Source: Gammaproteobacteria bacterium (GTDB taxonomy: Bacteria > Pseudomonadota > Gammaproteobacteria > Chromatiales > Chromatiaceae). From it: a stretch of 9,087 bases of DNA. Below the pieces are notes generated by a model. The model did not search any database and had not been told where the DNA came from. It saw only the letters and a program-made list of their open reading frames with translations. Location: NCBI GenBank assembly GCA_024644505.1, contig JAHEHQ010000083.1:1-9087 (forward strand). Reading direction: 5' to 3'. The translations under genes were made by a program, and so were the position numbers. This document shows, piece by piece, positions 5,745 through 9,087 of the stretch; the first letter of the stretch is position 1; each line of letters begins with the position of its first letter.

Positions 5745-6665
5745 ATGGAACTGAACGAGCTCAAGTCTTTTACCACCGTCGCAAAGACCGGGTCGTTTTC
5801 ACTGGCCGCCGAACAACTGCACCTTACCCAGCCCGCCGTCAGTAAAAGAGTGGCGTCCCTGGAACTGAAACTGGGTGCCCGGCTGTTTGACCGGTTCGGG
5901 CGCAGGATCAGCCTGACCGAGGCGGGACGTCAACTGCTCCCGAGAGCGAGGAAGTTGTTGCTGGAGATCGACGACATCGGTCGCAGCATCTCCAAACTCA
6001 GCGGTGAGATCGAAGGCACCCTTACCATGGGAACCAGCCACCACATCGGTCTGCACCGGTTGCCTCCCGTACTCAGGGAGTACAGTCGGCGCTATCCCCA
6101 GGTCAGGCTGGACATACGCTTCATGGATTCCGAATCGGCCTGCCTGGCCGTGGAGCACGGTGACCTGGAACTGGCGATCGTCACCCTGCCTCCGGGATTG
6201 GTGGAAAATCTGAAGCTTGAGGAGGTCTGGCCCGACCCGCTTCGTTTCGTGGTGGCCTGGGATCACCCACTGGCGTCGATGCCGAAAACAACGCTGGCCG
6301 ATCTGGCCCGTCACCAGGCGGTGCTTCCGGCCCGCGGAACCTATACCCGGGAGATTATGGAATCTGCAATGCGGCCGTTGAATGTGCCGCTGCAGATCGG
6401 CATGTCCACAAACTATCTCGAGACGTTGAAGATGATGGTTAAAATCGGGCTGGGCTGGAGCCTCTTGCCGGAAAACATGATCCGTGATGACAACCTGAGG
6501 TCCCTGGATTCAGAAGACCTGCATCTTTCCCGTTCTCTGGGAATCGTCAGTCACCCCAATCGTACCCTGTCCAATGCCGCACGCGCCATGCGGGAGACCT
6601 GCCTGAAGTTTGCCGGTAGAGGTGACCCGGAGGCCGAAATCATCCGGGGAAACCGTAATCCGTAA
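5745..6665 (+). CDS. LysR-type transcriptional regulator divergent from leuC
   Basis: This is a 306-residue LysR-family DNA-binding regulator, the typical length. Residues 1-60 are the winged helix-turn-helix (MELNELKSFTTVAKTGSFS, then AAEQLHLTQPAVSKRVASLE, then LGARLFDRFGRRISLTEAG), followed by the linker helix to about residue 88. The effector-binding domain runs from about 91 (GTLTMGTSHHIGLHRLP) to about 295, with DLELAIVTLP and MMVKIGLGWSLLPENM recognisable. The ATG at 5745 is chosen because LysR homology begins exactly there. The frame is open upstream to 5535, but that extension overlaps leuC and the AT-rich control region and is not protein-like. The ribosome-binding site is weak. The divergent position and the half-sites between the genes suggest control of leuCDB and of itself; I recall a LysR gene in the same place in Pseudomonas. 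The effector cannot be read from sequence; a leucine-pathway intermediate is a reasonable guess. Confidence 0.92.
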   Translation: MELNELKSFTTVAKTGSFSLAAEQLHLTQPAVSKRVASLELKLGARLFDRFGRRISLTEAGRQLLPRARKLLLEIDDIGRSISKLSGEIEGTLTMGTSHHIGLHRLPPVLREYSRRYPQVRLDIRFMDSESACLAVEHGDLELAIVTLPPGLVENLKLEEVWPDPLRFVVAWDHPLASMPKTTLADLARHQAVLPARGTYTREIMESAMRPLNVPLQIGMSTNYLETLKMMVKIGLGWSLLPENMIRDDNLRSLDSEDLHLSRSLGIVSHPNRTLSNAARAMRETCLKFAGRGDPEAEIIRGNRNP

Positions 6666-6687
6666 ACCGGCAACCGTCAACGGATAC

Positions 6688-6711
6688 AAAAAACCCAGTT
6701 TTAGAATCTGG
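6688..6711 (-). terminator. Probable intrinsic terminator downstream of lpxD
   Basis: On the minus strand, 22 bases after the lpxD stop, CCAG ... CTGG forms a short stem; inside it are one A-A mismatch, two further A-T pairs and a 3-base loop. It is followed by G and six T. The stem is weak, but the T-tract and position fit the end of the aroC-MFS-lpxD unit. The hairpin is not a good terminator for the convergent LysR gene, because no T-run follows it on the plus strand. Confidence 0.55.
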
Positions 6712-6733
6712 CAATACCACCCATGGCGTAAAG

Positions 6734-7792
6734 CTATTCCCGCGGATCCCCGTTCCCCTCCAATTCAGCCACCCTGACCTTCAGCGCCTCGAACTCCTTT
6801 TTCTGGGCCTTGAACGCCTTCAGCAGATCGGGCAATCGCGGGATGGCGGCGATCTCCCTCTTTGCTTTATCGACAGGACGGGCCGGGATGCCCAATACCG
6901 ACATTCCCGGTTCGACTTTAGCGGCCACGGCGGCAGTCCCGCCGACCATCGCGCCGTCTCCCACCGTCACGTGGTCTCTCAGGGTGGCGGCTCCGCCAAT
7001 GATGACCCCGTTTCCCAAGGTGGCGCTGCCTCCGATCGCCGCATGACCGCAGATAATGACATGTTCACCGATCTGGTCGTTGTGGGCCACCTGCACCAGA
7101 TTGTCTATCTTGGTGCCGCGGCCGATGCGGGTGACGCCAAGCGTGGCTCTGTCGACACAGCTGTTGCAGCCGATCTCGACATCGTCCTCGATCACCACGG
7201 TGCCGATCTGGGGTACCTTGTGGTGGTGATCCTTCATCCACACGAAACCAAACCCTTCACCGCCTATAACGGCCCCGGCATGGATGATCACCCGATCGCC
7301 CAGGGTCACCCCGTCCAATATAACCGCATTGGCCTCGATCAGGCACTCCCTGCCGATTACCACACCGGGGCCGATCCGCGCACCTGACTGGACGATGGTG
7401 AGTTCCCCGATACGGGCATCGGCAGCGACGGTTGCGCAGGCTCCCACGCTGACCTGTCCGTCCAGTTGCGCCGAGTCATGCACGATGGCGGCAGGATGGA
7501 TACCTTCCACCCTTGCCGGTTCGAGAAACATCTCGGTAACCCGGATGAAGGCATGCCTGGGGTTTTCAACGCGCAGCAGCCTGTGTCCGGGAAGATCGGG
7601 AAAATCCCTGTCGACGATTACCCCGCCGGCAGCGCCAGACCGGACCTGCTCCAGGTACTGCTTGTTTTCCGCAAAGCAGAGACGCGCGGGGTTTGTCTCC
7701 TGCAACGAGCTGACCCCCTCTATCATCAGTTCAGGATCACCTTCCAGACTGGCCCCGATGGACTCACAGATCTCACCCAAGCTGAATTTCAT
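6734..7792 (-). CDS. lpxD: LpxD-family UDP-3-O-acylglucosamine N-acyltransferase (off-locus copy)
   Basis: LpxD transfers a 3-hydroxyacyl chain from acyl-ACP to the 2-amino group of UDP-3-O-acylglucosamine, the third step of lipid A synthesis at the inner face of the inner membrane. The 352-residue protein has all three expected parts: an N-terminal uridine-binding domain (about 1-98, with LCFAENKQYLEQVRSGAAGGVIV), a long left-handed hexapeptide-repeat helix (about 100-295) and a C-terminal helix ending in a heptad-like LLKAFKAQKKEFEALKVRVAELEG. DNLVQVAHN places the catalytic histidine at H237, and H274 (RDHVTV) sits where LpxD has its second conserved histidine. The ATG at 7792 has AGGAG (7799-7803) six bases upstream and overlaps the transporter stop as TGATG, implying translational coupling; an in-frame TTG at 7795 is less likely. 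It is not beside bamA, fabZ or lpxA, so it may be a second LpxD. Its exact substrate is uncertain. Confidence 0.88.
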   Translation of the reverse strand: MKFSLGEICESIGASLEGDPELMIEGVSSLQETNPARLCFAENKQYLEQVRSGAAGGVIVDRDFPDLPGHRLLRVENPRHAFIRVTEMFLEPARVEGIHPAAIVHDSAQLDGQVSVGACATVAADARIGELTIVQSGARIGPGVVIGRECLIEANAVILDGVTLGDRVIIHAGAVIGGEGFGFVWMKDHHHKVPQIGTVVIEDDVEIGCNSCVDRATLGVTRIGRGTKIDNLVQVAHNDQIGEHVIICGHAAIGGSATLGNGVIIGGAATLRDHVTVGDGAMVGGTAAVAAKVEPGMSVLGIPARPVDKAKREIAAIPRLPDLLKAFKAQKKEFEALKVRVAELEGNGDPRE

Positions 7793-8946
7793 CAATGTCT
7801 CCTATCCAATTCGTCCAGGACCCAATACCAGGCGATAAAGACCGCGACCACCGTGACGGCCGCTGCCACGCCGAATGCCACAGCCGGTCCCGCGCTGTTC
7901 CAGAGAAAGCCGCTGCACAGGCTGCCGATCGCGCCGCCCGCACCAAAACTCAGGCTGCTGTAAAGGGCCTGCCCCCGCCCCTGGTGCCGCCCGGTAAAGT
8001 AATGATGCACCAAATGGATGGCAGATGCATGAAAGGTGCCGAACGTGGCGGCGTGAAGAATCTGGGCAATCAAAAGCAGCCCCAGCTGCTGCGGAAAAAG
8101 GCCGATCAACAGCCAGCGCAGCGCGGCCAGAAGCAGGCTGGCGATGAGCACCTTGCGGGCACCGAATCGCTGCAGCAGGCGGTGCATGAAAAGGAACACA
8201 ACCACCTCCGCCACCACACCGATCGCCCAGAACTGACCGATCTGGGTTTTCGAGTAGCCGACCTCCTCCATGAAGATCGAGAAAAAGGCGTAATAGGTCC
8301 CGTGCCCGGCCTGCAGCAGAAAGCAGACGAGAAAAAAGGCGATAACCGGCGGCTTCCGGAGAATGGTACTGATCGGAGGTTGTTCTTCCGGGTGGGGCTG
8401 CGGATCGGGATCCCTGATAAGCAGGCTGGAAAACCAGATGGAGAGATAAACACCGAAAAGCACCGGCAGCACCACGGCCGGGCCCTGCCGGTCGACTGCC
8501 ATACCCAGAAGCAGCACCGTGACGATGAAACCCACGGAACCCCAGGCACGGATTCGGGCATATCGGTCGACCCGCGTGTCCAGATGATTGAAGGTGACGG
8601 CCTCGAACTGGGGCAGCACCGCGTTCCAGAAAAAACTGAACAGGGCCATGGTCAGGCCCAGTTCCCAGAAGCCTTTCAACCAGAAAACGCCGAGAAATAT
8701 GATGCTGGTGAGCAGGGATCCGAGACGCACGACGGCCATGCGATGGCCCAGGCGATCTGCGATCCAGCCCCAGACATAGGGCGCGACGATCTTGGTGGCC
8801 ATGGGTATGGCCATGAGTTGGCCGATGGCGACGGCATCAAACCCCAGTTGTTTGAGATAGAGCCCCCAATAGGGGATCAGGGAACCCAGCGCGGCAAAAT
8901 AACAGAAATAGAACCCGGACAGCCGCCAGTAGGGCATCAGAGGCAT
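7792..8946 (-). CDS. MFS transporter, HcaT/MFS_1-like family
   Basis: This is an integral inner-membrane protein of 384 residues with about twelve hydrophobic segments, for example around residues 9-32, 39-62, 69-90, 93-117, 128-153, 156-177, 202-225, 236-255 and 264-285, plus three more to about 375. The second half carries a block typical of this family, ILHAATFGTFHASAIHLVHH and then QGRGQALYSSLSFGAGGAIG. In order and spacing it resembles E. coli HcaT, the putative phenylpropionate transporter, but the substrate cannot be read from sequence. A short charged cytoplasmic loop (DPDPQPHPEEQPP, about 180-192) separates the two six-helix halves. The gene follows aroC by 36 bases and overlaps lpxD by one base. 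A related MFS gene also follows aroC in Pseudomonas, as I recall. The start is uncertain: neither the ATG at 8946 nor the one at 8937 has a clear Shine-Dalgarno. Confidence 0.85.
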   Translation of the reverse strand: MPLMPYWRLSGFYFCYFAALGSLIPYWGLYLKQLGFDAVAIGQLMAIPMATKIVAPYVWGWIADRLGHRMAVVRLGSLLTSIIFLGVFWLKGFWELGLTMALFSFFWNAVLPQFEAVTFNHLDTRVDRYARIRAWGSVGFIVTVLLLGMAVDRQGPAVVLPVLFGVYLSIWFSSLLIRDPDPQPHPEEQPPISTILRKPPVIAFFLVCFLLQAGHGTYYAFFSIFMEEVGYSKTQIGQFWAIGVVAEVVVFLFMHRLLQRFGARKVLIASLLLAALRWLLIGLFPQQLGLLLIAQILHAATFGTFHASAIHLVHHYFTGRHQGRGQALYSSLSFGAGGAIGSLCSGFLWNSAGPAVAFGVAAAVTVVAVFIAWYWVLDELDRRH

Positions 8947-8982
8947 CGAAAAGGATCAGATATCAGAAAAGTTGAGTTCCCG

Positions 8983-9087
8983 CTACTCCGGAGAAGCCGG
9001 GATGACGGGAGTTTCGGGCCTTACATCGGCATTCTGGGCTCGCTGCCTGAGCAGATGGTCCATCAGTACCATCGCCAGCATGGCCTC
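8983..9087 (-). CDS. aroC: Chorismate synthase, C-terminal end (truncated by window edge)
   Basis: Only the last 34 residues and the TAG stop are present, entering from the right edge. Chorismate synthase converts 5-enolpyruvylshikimate-3-phosphate to chorismate with reduced FMN, the last step of the shikimate pathway. The piece EAMLAMVLMDHLLRQRAQNA is nearly identical to the C-terminal helix of enterobacterial and pseudomonad AroC. It is followed by a variable tail (DVRPETPVIPASPE). The frame is open to the last base of the window. Being only 36 bases before the MFS start, it is probably the first or an early gene of the aroC-MFS-lpxD unit. An imperfect palindrome surrounds the stop codon (8979-9000), without a strong T-tract. 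Confidence 0.85.
   Translation of the reverse strand, partial: EAMLAMVLMDHLLRQRAQNADVRPETPVIPASPE

Noticed and set aside
6658..6685. ATCCGT/ACGGAT inverted repeat after the LysR stop as its terminator
   Set aside because: Six-base stem with a 16-base loop and no T-tract on the plus strand; it overlaps the last codons of the gene.
8947..8970. CTGATAT/CTGATCC repeat before the MFS gene as another heptamer array
   Set aside because: Only two units, one imperfect; this is too little to separate from chance.
8979..9000. Imperfect palindrome around the aroC stop, considered as a terminator
   Set aside because: The centre CTCCGGAG leaves no proper loop, the arms have two mismatches, and only a weak CTTTTC follows. 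The MFS gene is so close that read-through is more likely.
1..9087. Defence system, mobile element or biosynthetic cluster
   Set aside because: All substantial frames are accounted for by conserved housekeeping genes. There are no transposase, integrase, phage or toxin-antitoxin motifs and no CRISPR-like spacer/repeat pattern.

Overview
The window reads as a chromosomal segment of a free-living or symbiotic gammaproteobacterium with moderately high GC. The evidence is the gene order leuC-leuD-leuB-asd-fimV with a divergent LysR gene, which recalls the Pseudomonas arrangement, and proteins typical of the class: the gammaproteobacterial form of Asd, FimV, and an HcaT-like MFS protein next to aroC. 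A sulfur-oxidising or Chromatiales-like host is possible, but this is only a guess. No phage, transposon, CRISPR, tRNA or rRNA sequence was seen.

Layout. Positions 1-970 (minus) hold the first 323 residues of fimV, which runs off the left edge. Positions 1136-2251 (minus) are asd, 2314-3396 leuB, 3450-4091 leuD and 4179-5585 leuC. Positions 5586-5744 are an AT-rich divergent control region. Positions 5745-6665 (plus) encode a LysR-type regulator. A convergent spacer with a terminator-like hairpin follows. Positions 6734-7792 (minus) are an lpxD homologue, overlapped by one base by an MFS transporter gene (7792-8946, minus). The last 35 codons of aroC (8983-9087, minus) enter from the right edge. 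No gap without a gene reaches 300 bases.

How the genes work together. leuC, leuD and leuB make the isopropylmalate isomerase and dehydrogenase of leucine synthesis. asd supplies aspartate semialdehyde for lysine/diaminopimelate, threonine and methionine. The LysR protein is the obvious candidate regulator of leuCDB: the shared spacer carries four TATTC/GAATA half-sites, placed where LysR activators usually bind. On the right, aroC, the MFS gene and lpxD look like one transcription unit ending in the hairpin before the LysR gene.

Most of the window is conserved housekeeping DNA, and I see no clear new system. The points worth a second look are: a phased array of ten 7-bp units between leuC and leuD that begins inside the leuC stop region; an lpxD gene outside its usual bamA-fabZ-lpxA neighbourhood; the LysR operator arrangement; an abrupt patch of about 16% GC inside leuD; and G8/G9 homopolymers in fimV and asd.
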